Source: Dipteris shenzhenensis (lineage: Eukaryota > Polypodiophyta > Polypodiopsida > Gleicheniales). From it: a stretch of DNA of 64,000 nt. A model generated the notes under the pieces. It saw nothing but the letters and a program-made list of their open reading frames with translations. It was not told the DNA's origin and made no database searches. Both the position numbers and the translations under genes were made by a program. Shown here in pieces: positions 19,577-31,984 of this stretch. The DNA is taken from NCBI GenBank assembly GCA_047967505.1, contig CM106540.1. One strand, written 5' to 3'. Each line of letters opens with the position of its first letter. The first letter of the stretch is position 1.

Positions 19577-22500
19577 GCCAGTTGCAAGGAAAAGTAGTAT
19601 ACACAATTCATACTCACGTTTTGATGTAATTCACAAGAAAGTTGAAGTTAATATTGTCAGTCTAGAGCCTGTAAATGATGTAAACAGACACTTGAAGTCT
19701 ATTGCTGAGGTTAGCAAAGACTCTTAGTGTTTAAATGATATAATCACCTTAAGATAGGGTAGGAGAATTGTCGGTTTGTGCTAGCAGTTGGTGCTATTTG
19801 TACTTCTATTTGGAATCACTTCTAATGTCCCATAACCTTCTAGACCTCTGGTAATAACATATTTTCAGCTTTTGGTAGGCTGTCTCTTACTCCCTCTCCG
19901 AGTGCTTTGCTTAGGAATTGTTTCGTTTTGCCACACTAGATAGTTCTATCTCATGGGTATAGAGAAGAGGAGTAATGTGGTACTCTCTAATATAATTTCA
20001 GGTGTTGACTTGGAGCTCTTTGAATTCATCTTTGTACGTTTTGCTTTTCTTGTGGGACTTTTAGGAAGAAATGGGATTCTCCTTGCAAAAGGAATGTGGT
20101 TTTAACAAGTGGGAAGGGAGGGTCTGACAATTTCTGCAATACTATTGCAGGCTAGAGAGCCTCACAGATATGATCTCGATTGCTCTTAAAGCTACAGGGA
20201 AGCGCTAGTGGCTCAAACTGATTCCCTTTACCATGATCTCACAAGACATGACTGTTGATGGTGGTGCTCGTCAGGCCTGGCTCAGTTTTCTCTACATTAT
20301 TGTTTGGAATCATCAAACAAAATGGTGCTTTTTTAGGGCATAACATTCATTGGGGTTTGGGATGCAAAAGGTAAGTCTTTTTCATGCAAGCAGAGTGGGT
20401 TATTTGATCGGTGCTGACTCAAACTTTTAAACTCGATAATGTTGTTCAAGATGAAAATTTGGGGTTTCCACATCATCATCATTCAGCATAGGCTTCCTTG
20501 AGTGCTTCAAAAAATACTAGGTTTGGCAAACTCATAGCCTTCTCTTTGCTTGTAATTTTAATTGCAAAAAATGTTAACATGGCCTATGATTTTGATACGT
20601 ATCTGTTGCTGTTAACTTGCAAGCAGGGGGACGCATCTTCCATTTGAGTTTGTACCGCCATATTGTGAAAGACTTTCCGCTGCCTCTTAGGGTTGCAACA
20701 GCTTTTTAGAGTGGTTTGTTTATGGAACCCTGATGTGAGATGCAGGAGATCCTTTTCTTAATGTTTTCTTATATGGTCCAACAGAAATTGTCTCATTACA
20801 AAGCCTCTCAATGAAATCATATTCAATTTAATTGCTAACATTTATTTGTCCTTTGCTTCTACAACAAGAGTGCATGTGTGCACAAATGCACTGGGCTCGT
20901 CTTATGAGACTCGAGACATCTACAATCCGTTTGAAAGAAATTACTTATAAATTCCTTGAGCTCTCTAGTTGCAACGACACAATATTATTTGTAAGATCAT
21001 GCACTCTATACTCTATTCGAAACAAGTGTAGTGTTGCGAGATTATGGCCCTTTAAATGGAAAATTAAACCGGTTTATCATGACATCCCTTGTTCATTCTT
21101 GACATTAATTAATTCATTGATGGCTTGCTATATGTCGCAGTCCTTGGCATGTATTTATTAATCCATTCATTGCGCACTTGCTATACTTTAGGGTCCCATT
21201 GTTGTCATAGAGCACATAGCTACTATCTTAAAATGGAACTTGGATCTTATCATTTAATTAAAACTTCCTAAAGGATAAAAAAGAATGAACAAAATATAAG
21301 CATGAGACACTACACAAGATCCATCAGGACCCGATCCTCCTTGCAAATGTTAGGGGTAGTGTTTTATTATTGCCTTGGTAATATTCAAAGATTTGCGTCT
21401 TTTCGAAATTGAAGCCCAACAAATACATGAATAAGACTACGTTGACAAGAGCTCATAACTCTTCCTTGGTTGTAGCGTAAATAATAGTGTCATGGACTAC
21501 AACCATATGACATCTCATCCTTTAATCTTGCATCCAACTTGGCTATCTCTACTATTGATTAGGCAGGCATAAAGCTTGTTTGACAGGCATAAAGTCCGTT
21601 GGGTAGGCATAAAGCCCGTTTGGCAGGTAAAAGCTCTTTTTGATGGAATACCTCTTTTGGTAGCATATATTTTTAGAAAATAGTTTTTTTGGCAATTGAC
21701 AGAATATCTCTTAAGCAATTGGCAGAACAAAGCGAGAAAGGAGTTGTAGTAATCTTCAACATTTAAAAGCCCCATCTATAGGTCAACATTGCACGTAAAT
21801 AAATCCAAAGCAAACTCTTTATAGGATTCGATGTTACGGAAAGATGTATTGGGAGGATGATGTCGATCAAAACAAGAAAGAATCTAGTGTTTTGATCGAA
21901 TATTAAATCAAAATTAAGAAATTTGAAGTCACTTCTCAAATAGTAACGAAGTTAATGTCAAATTGTCTCGTAGTTGCCTTTATACCAAAGATAACACACA
22001 AACAAGTATTGACTAGTCTCAATTATAAATCGAGCAAGGATAGCACATGGAAGCATGCATAGACCACTCGATTGTAAAGTACGATAAGATAGAAACACGC
22101 ATCGACAACACTCAATTTCAAGGTAAAACTTGTATACAATTGTTAAACTGACCACAAAAGACTGAAGAAACAAGATGGTGTAAAATAATTTACCAGCTTG
22201 TCATGTATGTAGAGCTGAGATCAAGTGATAACTTTCGTGAGCTCTTTCAAAGTGCTAAATTCACTTGCAAAGCATGGACTTCAATTCCTTGAATGGTTTT
22301 TGCAAGACAGCAGAATAAAGAAAAGTGTTTGCAGGAGGATTGACCAGTGAGGAAGTACTTATATGCCTGTTGAGACATCCCAACCTTGTGTTGGTGCATG
22401 TCAGCCATAGCTCGAACCTCTCCCACTGTTTTCCCTATAATCTGTCACATTAAAAATTTAAGTTAAAGAGATGAGCGAGATCGCTAATAACACTCGTTGT

Positions 22501-22739
22501 CACTCATCATAGGTGCCAATAAAAAGATGCCAAACACTTAGCTGTCTACATCGACATTAGAAGACAATACGATTGGCTTCAATGGCTGTGGACTGTTTTG
22601 CTCCTTGGTGGAGGGATAACGAGGGTTACCTGAGAGTCGTCAGTCGCCTTGCTTGCTTTTACCCATAATGGTCTACAGTATGCTTTTAGAGATGAAAGCT
22701 AGATGTGAAAGAACTGCTTTTGGTATTGTTGTGTGGCAT
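19574..22739. other. Unclassified, no supported gene
   Basis: AT-rich sequence with short unassigned ORFs on both strands. A - strand frame at about 22253-22443 is open for some 60 codons (GKTVGEVRAMADMHQHKVGM) and looks exon-like, but I cannot assign it. A 20-bp minisatellite lies inside (21565-21644). No LTR pair was found. Confidence 0.4.
21565..21644. repeat. 20-bp minisatellite, four units
   Basis: Units at 21565, 21585, 21605 and 21625, based on AGGCATAAAGCCCGTTTGGC. The fourth is degenerate. Confidence 0.9.
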
Positions 22740-22872
22740 GCTCCTTCAAGGCTCGAACAAACACAGGCCAGTTTCACACTTGTCAGCATAGCCTTTGTCT
22801 TCTTTAATCTTCATCAGACAGATCATTAGATTACAAACCTTGTTGTTGTTGGGCTCGATTGAGAGAGCTTTT
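22740..22872 (-). CDS. TPR exon of an SDI/MS5-type protein, partial
   Basis: After a CAG acceptor on the - strand (22873-22874) the exon reads KALSIEPNNNKVCNLMICLM, then KIKEDKGYAD, to a stop near 22745. The first part closely matches the last conserved TPR motif of the plant SULPHUR DEFICIENCY-INDUCED / MALE STERILITY 5 family (family form: KALxxEPDNNKxCNLxICLMxxxR). That family has roles in sulphur use and in meiosis. After CLM the sequence leaves the family consensus, so this may be a truncated or pseudogene copy, or a donor may lie at GACAA|GTGTGA. No neighbouring exons were recognised. The family call rests on about 20 residues. Confidence 0.5.
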
Positions 22873-24453
22873 CTGCACGCAACGAAAGTTTTATTAGGAC
22901 AGTAGAGACAACAATGACAGAAGCTGAAGACTTGTCAAGATGATAGAATGGGAAGAGAAAGTGTGCTTGAGCTAAGTCAACTAGAATGTGATATTCACAT
23001 ATGAAAGGAATGAATGAAATAGAAATTGTAAGAGCCAAATCACGTGCCATGAAGGCTTGTTAAAGAGCTAAGATCAAGAACAAAGACTCGGTGGTGCATC
23101 TTCTCCGCTCCTCCCCAATAGGAAAGACATCCAAGCTTTTGCAGCACAGAGCATTGACATTGTAAGAGCTAGAATCATATATAAAACATAGCTATAGATG
23201 ATTCAGAGTGAGCATGTAGTATGTACCCCATCTCCAAAGCCAAAGATGATGTGCACCAGCATAACAAGAGATTCATTGTAACCTTCGAAAAATTGGTAGA
23301 AGCTCGCTGAAGGACTTTATTAAGGAGCTGATGAATCGGGGGAGAAGATTAGCATGTTGGAAGCCTAGATTTAGTGTTTCCTGGATTTCAAGGCAACATA
23401 TAGAGGGATGGATTGAGAGAGCTCTGAGCTCTTTAGGATTTTGTGACTTCGGGAAGAAGAGGAATTAAAGGCAATGGTAGGCAATTTGTAATTAAAAGTT
23501 TTTGCAAGATTTACCGTCCCCGAGGGGAAGGTGAATTGAAGGAATCAGAGGTTTACTTGTGAGGGTCGACAAGGAAGAGGTGGCAGTGCAGGCTCACAAT
23601 CTCTCATATCTCTTTTGTTACAACCTCTTGGGCCCATATGGCACCAAGGCATTCTTTCAACCTCCCCTTGTCTTCAAATGGCTCTTGTGTTATCCATATA
23701 TAGGATCCAAATGGCTCGTGTTATTCTTGCCAATTTGGATGATCTTGGTGCCTACCTCTGTCTTAAGTCATTTGAGGCTCAAAACCCGCAAGACAAGAAC
23801 GATGTTGAGCCATTTGCAGCTAAAACCCATATGGCCAAATCCATCACCGTGCTCCATGGCTGTGGCTATTAACAGGCCCCCCTTCATGTTGATGAGCCAC
23901 CCTCGGATCAACCGCGTTGAAGTGGAGAGGAGTGTCTGGAGGATTGCGTAGCAGTCCAATTAGCGGGGGTGATCCACGTGAAGTACGAGCGGAATTTCCA
24001 AAAGTGGGTGGCATGCATGTGATCGAAGGTGCAAATGTGATGGCCATGGAGGTTGCAGACTTGAAGGTAGAGCCGAATGTCCAGGAACTGAGGGGCCGAT
24101 GTCAAGGTTGAAGACAATCTGATTGTTGAGATTATCGAGCTTATCATTGTCAATGGGTTGACTGTGGGCGGGGAGATCACGGAGGACCAAGAGGATGCGA
24201 GAGAATTTGACTAACTCCGGCTGTCTTATACTCTCTAGAATATGAAATCCGGGTGGCTAAATTGCCAATCTCGAATGAGGAATAGTTTTTGGGTCTATCT
24301 TAACCTCTCTCCAGTGATTTAGCATACTCAATGGCCCCTCTCACACGGAGGGGCTCTTAAATATGGGTTGTCTTTAACATACAGCCTGTTTACCACCAAG
24401 AATCTCAATTCCATTTTGATATGTGAGTGATCAGAGGAATCGGACCATCTTCA
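22873..24453. other. Unclassified, no supported gene
   Basis: Contains short ORFs on both strands (for example 23917-24111, + strand) with no recognised motif. A C-rich segment near 23640-23880 resembles LTR promoter sequence, but no terminal repeats were found. Confidence 0.4.
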
Positions 24454-24756
24454 TGTTAAAAGGGAGATCAAGGAGGATCCAAGCTGATAATGAAAGGCAT
24501 AGGGGAGAGAGATGTAGGCACACTCAAATGTCTATTGTAATGTATATCATCAACAATATATAATAGGCTTCTTATATAGAGAGAGCCTTTAGAATAGTCA
24601 ATAGTTGTGGGATCCTCTGATCCAAATCTCTCCTTGTGGATGTCCTCAATCCACATCCTCACATCATGTAGTCCACATCCTAGGGTGGCTACTTTAATAC
24701 ATTCCTATACCATACCTTAGCCTCTAATATGTGCTCATTGCACCATATCTCAACCA
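24454..24756 (-). repeat. LTR A of the compound element
   Basis: Opens TGTTAAAAGGGAGATCAAGG on the + strand. It contains a TATA-like CTATATAAG on the - strand. Confidence 0.9.
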
Positions 24757-25074
24757 CCTGGGGGCCATGATTCATTGGCTACTGCAAGGTGGTCAGATGT
24801 GAGTTACAAGATCAAATCCTCCCCTTGGTGCTTACATGGTACTCTCAAGTGGTCAGGTTTGATTACAAGAATATAGGCTAAAGGTGGAAAGGATGTTACT
24901 TCTTAATACATGTTATTCTTGTCATTGTGCTCATGGCTTGATGATGACTCCACGTAGTTGACCTGCTAGATCTTCAATCTGTAATCTTCTTCCTTGTTTT
25001 CCAGCTTCTTGCAATGGTGACACTTTGGTTTGTTCTTTAATCTGCAGTCACTTTGATAGTGCAATGGTAACACT

Positions 25075-25705
25075 TCATTGATGTTTTACTGAACAATGCT
25101 TGTTCTTCATTATTGCTGTTGCGTGTTGATGTTGATGTTGATGTCGATGTCGATGCCTTCGACTCTCTTTCTTTCTCAAGAAGAGAGGATACACATTCCT
25201 CAACTTTGGATCTGGGAGATTCTTCAAAGTGGTTGTTAGTGAGCTGTACTCTGTAGGCATGCTTTTAAGAAGAATTGCAAGTGCATCTTTTTCCCCTACT
25301 TTTGCATTTATGCCTTCTAGTTGGGTCATCATGCTTTTGATTTTGTTAACAAATTGTGCCATGGATTCATTGAAGACCATGTGCAAACCATAGAATTCAA
25401 TCTTAAGATGAATTTCTTAGTTTTTCGCTTTTGCACACCAAACACTGTGTTCAACTCATCCCATGCATCTTTGGCATGATCCTTGGAGTCTATATGATGA
25501 ATTATGTTTGGACCCAAGTGCAAACCAATGAGTGATAGTGCTGCTTCGTATTTTTTTCCTTCCAGGCATCATTTTGTGCAATGGGTATGTCTTCTTTTAT
25601 AGTCTTTCAAAGCCTTTGATGCATCAAAAGACACCTCATTTGTGTAGACCAGGTGTGAAATCCTTCCCCAGTGAACTTTGCAACAGTTGGGGTGCGTATT
25701 GCCAT
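25075..25705 (-). pseudogene. Gag of the compound element, first copy
   Basis: The start at 25705 gives MAIRTPTVAKFTGEGFHTW, the Copia-like gag opening. After a stop, the frame continues with WDELNTVFGVQKRKTKKF and then NESMAQFVNKIKSMMTQLEG (UBN2 core). A frameshift before the Lys-rich region leads into a HRHRHQHQH run, which is a frame artefact of the repeat encoding STSTST in the sister copy. The zinc knuckles are damaged by a deletion near 25065. Non-functional as it stands. Confidence 0.8.
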
Positions 25706-27070
25706 TGCAAAGGTCTTACCGGTTGAAGAAACTTTCAAATCTGACAGTGTCTAATTGCTGACAATGATTTTGACTTGACAAGCGCGTAGAACTCAAAAAG
25801 ACAATCACTTTTTCTTTTTGGAGCGTGTGCAAATTCTTTTTGGATTTAAAGTTATGGGCTGGTAAAAGTTTTTAAGGAAGAGGTGGCCTTTGATGATGTG
25901 GCACAAGCTATTCACATGCAACTTACAAATTGTGCTTGGCAAGGGGTTACTGTGCTGAGGTGTCCCTATGTCACGTGGTAGCAAATTGACTTAACCAAAC
26001 CTAAAGAAACTTAACTAAGGGAAATGTAATCTTGCCACGTGTCCAAAAATCTACCTAACCCAAGGTCATGTTGACTTGGGCTTATCTGCCACGTGTCAAT
26101 TTGTTGGGAAGATCAATCGGAACGGATCGAGCTTTCGGGAGGAGAGCTGAAGTGGAGGGCGGAATTCGAAGCGGTTCCTTGTGAGCATTCTAGAGTCCTT
26201 CTTCACCAATGGAGGTCTGAAGCTAAGAGTGGTGTGTCTTGTTGATGCACACTGCTCGTGTGCTGCTCTTGCGGGTCATTGAAAACTCTGGTGCAGAGAA
26301 TGAGACGTGGCTAGAGAGAAGACAGGCTTGCAGGCCTTTTGGAGCTGTCGTCGCAAAAGTCCTTTATGTGGGGTGGAGACTGTAGTTTTGTTGCGCAACC
26401 ACAAAGTTGGGAGTCAAGAGAGCCACAGAGCCGGGCTGGCACTGCTGTCCTTCAAAGGAGGAGCAGAAGGTCGGCTGTGGATGAAGGTAGCAATAAGCTT
26501 ACCAAGAGCTACTGTGTTGGTCGCTGAAGAAGTTCAAGCACAAGATGTGGCACCAAGCTCAGCCCGTTGCCGTTGACGCTGCTGTAGGCCCGCTCTTTGA
26601 ATGACGTTGATGAGCTCGGTTGGCCGAAGATACAGGAGTTGTTAAAGGTTGACAGCCGTTTGTATTGTTGAAAACTTTGCTTGGTCATTTGCATCGGTCG
26701 TCTGGTCGCCCCTCTTTTATGCTACATGCTTTTGACTGCATGTTTTCTGTTGCTTATATGCTCCCCTACTTTCGCTTGCTTGGTTCGGCTAATTCCTTGT
26801 GGAGAACCCGATGTCGCTAGCCCTCAAAGACCTAAGAGTTTAACTCTTAGGCATCACTATCCAATGCCTCTACTCGCAATGTCAGAAGTACAAAGAAAGA
26901 AACCGCTTGATGTGTGAGATTCGGAGCAAGAGTTATATCTTGTTGAGACCAGGCAAGCTCTAGGGAAGTTGAGAGAGACCGCCTCTAAGAATGACCTCAA
27001 AAAAGAATGAATGAACTAAAAAATCTCTCAAGAACACTCAATGAACTAGACTAGGAGAAATAAACCTATG

Positions 27071-27081
27071 CTCTGATACCA
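27071..27081 (-). promoter_or_regulatory. PBS next to LTR B
   Basis: CTCTGATACCA on the + strand, TGGTATCAGAG on the - strand. Complement of initiator-Met tRNA. Confidence 0.9.
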
Positions 27082-27386
27082 TGTTAAAAGGGAGATCAAG
27101 GAGAATCCAAGCTAATAAGGAAAGGCATAGGGGAGAGAGATGTAGGCACTCTCAAATGTCTATTGTAATGTATATCAACAACAATACATAATAGGCTTCT
27201 TATATAGAGAGAGCCTTTAGAATAGTCAACACTTATGGGATCCTCTGATCCACATCTCTCCTTGTGGATGTCCTCAATCCACATCCTCACATCATGTTGT
27301 AGTCCACATCCTAGGGTGGCTACTTTAATACATTCCTATACCATACCTTAGCCTCTAATATGTGCTCATGGCATCATATGTCAATA
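27082..27386 (-). repeat. LTR B of the compound element
   Basis: Middle LTR. It is followed on the + strand by CCTCCCCTTGGTGCC, the polypurine tract of the second internal segment, so it serves as 5' LTR for one segment and 3' LTR for the other. Confidence 0.9.
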
Positions 27387-27600
27387 CCTCCCCTTGGTGC
27401 CATGATCCATTGGCCACTGCAAGGTGGTCAGATGTGAGTTACAAGATCAAATCCTCCCCTAGGTGCTTACATGGTACTCTCAGGTGGTCAGGTTTGACTA
27501 CAAGAATATAGGCTAAAGGTGGAAAGGATGTGGCTTCTCAATACATGTTATTCTTGTCATTCTGCTCATGGCTTGATGAAGACTCCACGTAGTTGGGCCG

Positions 27601-28029
27601 CTAGTTCTTCACTCTGCAATCTTCTTCCTTGTGTCCTAGCTTCTTGCAATGGTGACACTTTGGTTTGTTATTTAATGTGCAGTCACTTTGATAGTGACCC
27701 ATCCTTCCGCAATGGTAACACTTTATTGATGTTTTACTGAACAATGCTTGTTCTTCATTATTGTTGTTGCGTGTTGATGTTGATGTCGATGTCGATGCCT
27801 TCAACTCTTTTTCTTTCTCAAGAAGAGAGGATACACATTCCTCAAACTTTGGATCTGAGAGATTCTTCAAAGTGGTTATCAGTGAGCTGTACTCTATAGG
27901 CATGCTTTTAAAAAGAATTGCAAGTGCATCTTTTTCCCCTACTTTTGCATTTATGCCTTCTAGTTGGGTCATAATGCTTTTGATTTTGTTTACAAATTGT
28001 GCCATGGACTCATTGAAGCTCATGTGCAA
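27601..28029 (-). CDS. Gag of the compound element, second copy (N-truncated)
   Basis: A 142-codon open frame from an internal Met. It holds the end of the UBN2-type gag core (NESMAQFVNKIKSIMTQLEG), then a Lys/Ser/Thr-rich linker with an (ST)n run. Two intact CCHC knuckles follow: CYHCGRMGHYQSDC and CHHCKKLGHKEEDC, both CX2CX4HX4C. It ends with a stop at 27601. The first half of gag is missing because the upstream sequence jumps to the 5' leader near 28062. The knuckles bind element RNA in this family. Expression as a truncated protein is unproven. Confidence 0.8.
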   Translation of the reverse strand: MHMSFNESMAQFVNKIKSIMTQLEGINAKVGEKDALAILFKSMPIEYSSLITTLKNLSDPKFEECVSSLLEKEKELKASTSTSTSTRNNNNEEQALFSKTSIKCYHCGRMGHYQSDCTLNNKPKCHHCKKLGHKEEDCRVKN

Positions 28030-28145
28030 ACCATAAAATTCAATCTTAAGATGAATTTCTTAAGAATGACCTAAATGAACTAAAAAATGTCTTAAGAACA
28101 CTCAATGAACTAGACCAGGAGAACTAAACCTATGCTCTGATACCA

Positions 28146-28447
28146 TGTTAAAAGGGAGATCAAGGAGGATGGAAGCTGATAAGGAAAGGCATAAGGGAGA
28201 GAGGTGTAGGCACACTCAAATGTCTATTGTAATGTATATCATCAACAATACATAATAGGCTTCTTATATAGAGAGAGCCTTTAGAATGGTCAACACTTGT
28301 GGGATCCTCTGATCCACATCTCTCCTTGTGGATGTCCTCAATCCACATCCTCACATCATGTAGTCCACATCCTAGGGTGGCTACTTTAATACATTCCTAT
28401 ACCATACCTTAGCCTCTAATATGTGCTCATGGCACCATATCTCAACA
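28146..28447 (-). repeat. LTR C of the compound element
   Basis: True 5' LTR on the - strand. The PBS is at 28135-28145, the end is TCAACA, and it is followed by CTTCG. Confidence 0.9.
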
Positions 28448-29378
28448 CTTCGGACCTTTGGTGCTCGAGATAAATGGCTATCAGAATGTTTCAACTCGGA
28501 TGAAGTATGAAGGTCCTTACAAGGTCCCGGATTGATTGGCCGGCAGTCGTGGTCTATTTTGATATTGATGCTCATTTTGAATGGGAATCTATTAGTACTT
28601 TCTTGTTTAAAGCACTAATGCTCAGTGAAGAGCAACAATAGAGTAGGAAACAATTCCGTTTACCATAAGTCAAATTAATATGCATGTTATACTCATAATG
28701 ATTCAACATCGAGTCTAAAGGCAGCTATGATCCTACTTTGACTAAGCAACAACGGATTTATTCGTCGACAAGACAATGGTTTTGATTGGAAATTTTAAGC
28801 AGATGAGGCAGTCAAAGGAAACAATGCAGGTTCGTTAATCAATAGATCATCCAGGTGATTATTTATCAAAAGAACTTACACAATCTTTGTGGAGGCAGCT
28901 CTTGTAAATCACATGCAAATCAAATGACAACAGGTAAACAAAATTGGAGCGTTCGTGAAGAACGAAGACAGTGCAGAGAAAACTCACTACAACTGATGCA
29001 AAAGAGAAGGAAGGCAATGTATTTCATCGAATCCATGGTTTGATTGTAGATCGTGTATGTCGCTATGACCAAATCTTAGATTTTCCTCACTACACGAAGT
29101 CTTGATAGATCTTACTAGTGCATGCCCCTCGCTTTGCTTCTTCCATAAATTACCACAATCCTTGACATCTTGATCTTCACCTCTACGCTGTTCACATCGC
29201 CTACAAGCCTAGCAGTCATGTGTCCCCACCCTATTATTATAATCCTGCACACTCAATCCTGTCTAATTATCCTTGCGAGTTGCGCTTACGTTTTTTGCAT
29301 CACGGCATAATCAATCGGGCAAGCAGCTCTTGCTGATCTTTCCTATTAATCCTAAGACCCTTCACTTTCTTCTTTACA
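28448..29378. other. No gene seen
   Basis: Unclassified AT-rich sequence. The right part probably belongs to the decayed pol of the gypsy fragment that follows. Confidence 0.4.
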
Positions 29379-29640
29379 TCATCGATGTATATTCATCAAG
29401 CAATGGGATCTATTCATTGTATGTTGCTCCATTAATACATCCAATAGGTCATCTATCCTGGGGATTGGAAACCTATTCTTGATAGTGGCCTTATTTAGAT
29501 CCTTGTAATCAATGCACATGCGATGTGATCCATCATTCTTCTTCACCAGAAGCACTAGAGAGGAAAAAGGAGAAGTGCTATGAGAGATGAAGCTCTTCTC
29601 AAGCATTTCCCGCACCTGTACTACCTTTTCCTCCTACTCA
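29379..29640 (-). pseudogene. Gypsy RT, N-terminal part
   Basis: Reads [40 protein letters not shown], then DDLLDVL. This is the fingers region of a Ty3/Gypsy reverse transcriptase and agrees with the family almost residue for residue. Just after DDLLDVL the frame is lost, and the palm with the catalytic DD is absent. It lies downstream of the protease on the same strand and belongs to the same truncated element. Confidence 0.88.
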
Positions 29641-29824
29641 ACCTTAGAGAGATGGTATGGGGCTTTGTTTATGACTGCTAGGCTCTAGAACAATGGCATG
29701 ATCCACATCCCTCTTGGGATCCTCAACACGAGGAATGCTACCCCCTTGAGATACTGACACATTCCAATGCGTAGAGGGCATGCTCCTTCCAGAGCTCTCT
29801 GGCCAACTGCCTTACTGAAATGAC

Positions 29825-30172
29825 CTACAAATCAGGAGTGGAAATGCCATGCAATGCTATAGTTCTACCCTTGTGGACAAAGCTGAGTGATAGGGCATTT
29901 AATTCCATGCTGATTTTACCCAAAGATTTTAGCCAATCGCAGCCGAGGACAACATCTATTGGGCCCATATCTAGTGCCAAGAGATCCCCAGCAAATTCAT
30001 AATCCTCAGAGAGCTTCATCCTTGCATCTTGGCAACAAAATTTATTGACCAAATGCTGTCCATTTGCCACCTCTACTCTCAGCCCATGATCAACCTCAGT
30101 AGCAATTAGTCCCACCTTCTGTAAGGTCTTAGAATTGATGAAACAATGAGTGCTACCGCTATCCACAAGCAT
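29825..30172 (-). pseudogene. Gypsy aspartic protease (retropepsin)
   Basis: An open frame with the active site MLVDSGSTHCFINSKTLQKV, the second retropepsin block DVVLGCDWLKSLG and a hydrophobic core between them. Around 115 residues, as usual for the gypsy protease. It lies 5' of the RT fragment and 3' of the gag knuckle, in normal gag-PR-RT order. The domain itself looks intact although the polyprotein is broken around it. Confidence 0.9.
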
Positions 30173-30594
30173 GTGAATAGTCCTACCATTTATTTATCCT
30201 TTTAATCTAATAGTTTTAGCACTTTTGGCACCCATCAAGGCATGAAAAGAGATAGCATAGATTGTTTGTTGCGCATCCCAATAGATCTCCTCCTCGTCCA
30301 CAGGAGCATTTCCATTCGCATCCTCTCGCACAAGAAAGGCATAGCAATCTGATGCTGCACATGAAAGACATTAGGCCAATGGCCTCGCATTTAACATGTG
30401 GGTTGAGTGCCATCGGATTGTATACCATGCATATTATGTTCATTAGCACACCAGGATCAAAGGGGAAATCAGCCCCCTTGTGGCTCCAACATCTGGAGCT
30501 TCTTCCACGACTTGTGCACCGTCTGAATCATCATGAGTGGCCTCCAAAGTCTCTTAAGCATCCACTAAATCCTCATCACTTGATATCTCAATAA

Positions 30595-31003
30595 TCATGT
30601 TGAGTTTTGTAGTACCACTATTGTGCATTTTGCAAACTTCCCGATGCTCGGGAGTCCACTTCTCGGCACACTTAAAGCATAAGTTTGCCTGCTTTGCCTG
30701 ACCATAATAGCACTAGTGTGTTGTTTAAATTTTGATTTTTCATTTCCAAGACTTGGCTTAACTCTTGGCTTAGCATCAAATGACATGTATGGCTTAGCAT
30801 ATGGCATCTTAATGCCTGTAAACAGTGGGAAACCTCAAAAATGGTGTTGTTGCTGATTTTGTTTCATACCAATCAGTCACCTTAGGCTTCTTCTTAGCCT
30901 CATTTGCATTCCCATATGTGTTGCCCATTGTCATCTTATACTTGCTGGCATATTTGGGCTCAAATACCTCTACTAATACAATGCCTTTTCTACTTTGTAT
31001 CAT
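30595..31003 (-). pseudogene. Gypsy gag C-terminus
   Basis: Frameshifted, but one frame reads ANLCFKCAEKWTPEHREVC, the atypical gypsy knuckle (CFxCGEKxxPGHxC). An acidic segment, EISSDEDL, follows as is usual before the protease. The upstream frame (from 31003) is Lys-rich. The gag capsid core was not recognised. Confidence 0.7.
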
Positions 31004-31984
31004 GAGAGCTTTGCTGACTCTTTCCCCAATCGGCCTGCCATGATCCAGCTAGCACTCGCTTCTTCAATTATTCCAATTTGAGAAAGCATGATGTCTAGGA
31101 AAATAGCATAGTTGAGGAGCAGGAGTCTGGACTGCTATTCTGAGTCGCATCGCGGGGGGACATAACAGAGTGGAGAGGCATAATCGAAGGAACCATGATA
31201 CATTAGCAAGAAACAACCGCTCTTCCAACATTCAGCAGTTTGAATTATGCACAGGGATGGGATCAAAGAGGAGGAAAGGGATGATAAGATGTGAAATTTT
31301 GATTAATCCATTTACACAATTGATTAAGTTTTTTAAGATGGAAGGAAGACGACACCCGATTGCTGATGGAGCGATGACATTTCTATAGGAAACTTTAGGC
31401 TACAAGTTTGTTAGCAATGGCTCCGCTCTTGATTGTCTTCTTGCTTCCACCCATCTGCCATAGCCTCCACAGGTCACGGATTTGAACTTTTTCCTAAGGT
31501 ATACCAATTTATAGTTTCTTTCCTCCTCCTGCTACTTTGAGATCAGCCAACCATGGGCACTCCAAGGGTTCTCAGAAATTCTTCCACTTATCACAACCTA
31601 CAAGATTGGTTCAAGCAGCCTGAGTTCTGATACTCTTCCAAAGTTTACGTGAAGTTCTTCGTTTACTTTTTTTGTGGTAATCATCAGTTTGTGGATCGTC
31701 TTTGCTGTGAATTGCTTTGAAGTTCCATCAATGGAGAAAAATAGGGTTCTGTCGATGGAATTATTTTCATTTTTTCAACCTTAAATTGTTTATAGATGAT
31801 GTGGGGTTCTATTGACTTTAACTTATATATATTTTTATGTAGCTTACAATGGTAGCAATCCTAGAAAAAGCTAACCTTTTGATTTCTTGCAAGTTCTTAT
31901 GTTGGTAGTGATGATGGCTGTAGGGACAAATTGATGTAATGAGATCATACCGAAGGTTTCAAAGTCTATGATTATAAGTGTGAT
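31004..31984. other. No gene seen
   Basis: Probably includes the lost gag N-terminus and leader of the gypsy fragment. No LTR was recognised. Confidence 0.4.

Larger units (their letters stand above)
24454..28447 (-). mobile_element. Compound TR-GAG element with three LTRs
   Basis: Three LTRs of about 302-305 bp in the same orientation lie at 24454-24756, 27082-27386 and 28146-28447. They separate two internal regions of 2.3 kb and 0.76 kb. Both internal regions carry a gag of the same family on the - strand and end at a PBS (TGGTATCAGAG on the - strand, at 27071-27081 and 28135-28145). The sequences next to the outer LTRs are CTTCA on the left and CTTCG on the right, a 4/5 match consistent with one insertion and one target duplication. 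I see no protease, integrase or RT. The second internal region lacks the gag N-terminus and 5' leader. Unequal recombination between related copies would explain the structure. Confidence 0.85.

Noticed and set aside
20620-20710. Possible exon GGRIFHLSLYRHIVKDFPLP after a CAG
   Set aside because: Protein-like, but no family recognised and no supporting neighbours.
22253-22443. - strand open frame with GKTVGEVRAMADMHQHKVGM and a PPR-like GIEVHALQVNLAL end
   Set aside because: Exon-like but about 60 codons, with no confident family match and no partner exons.
24468-28354. Three near-identical 64-codon ORFs (24468-24662, 27096-27290, 28160-28354)
   Set aside because: They lie entirely inside the three LTR copies and are repeated because the LTRs are; there is no reason to think they are translated.
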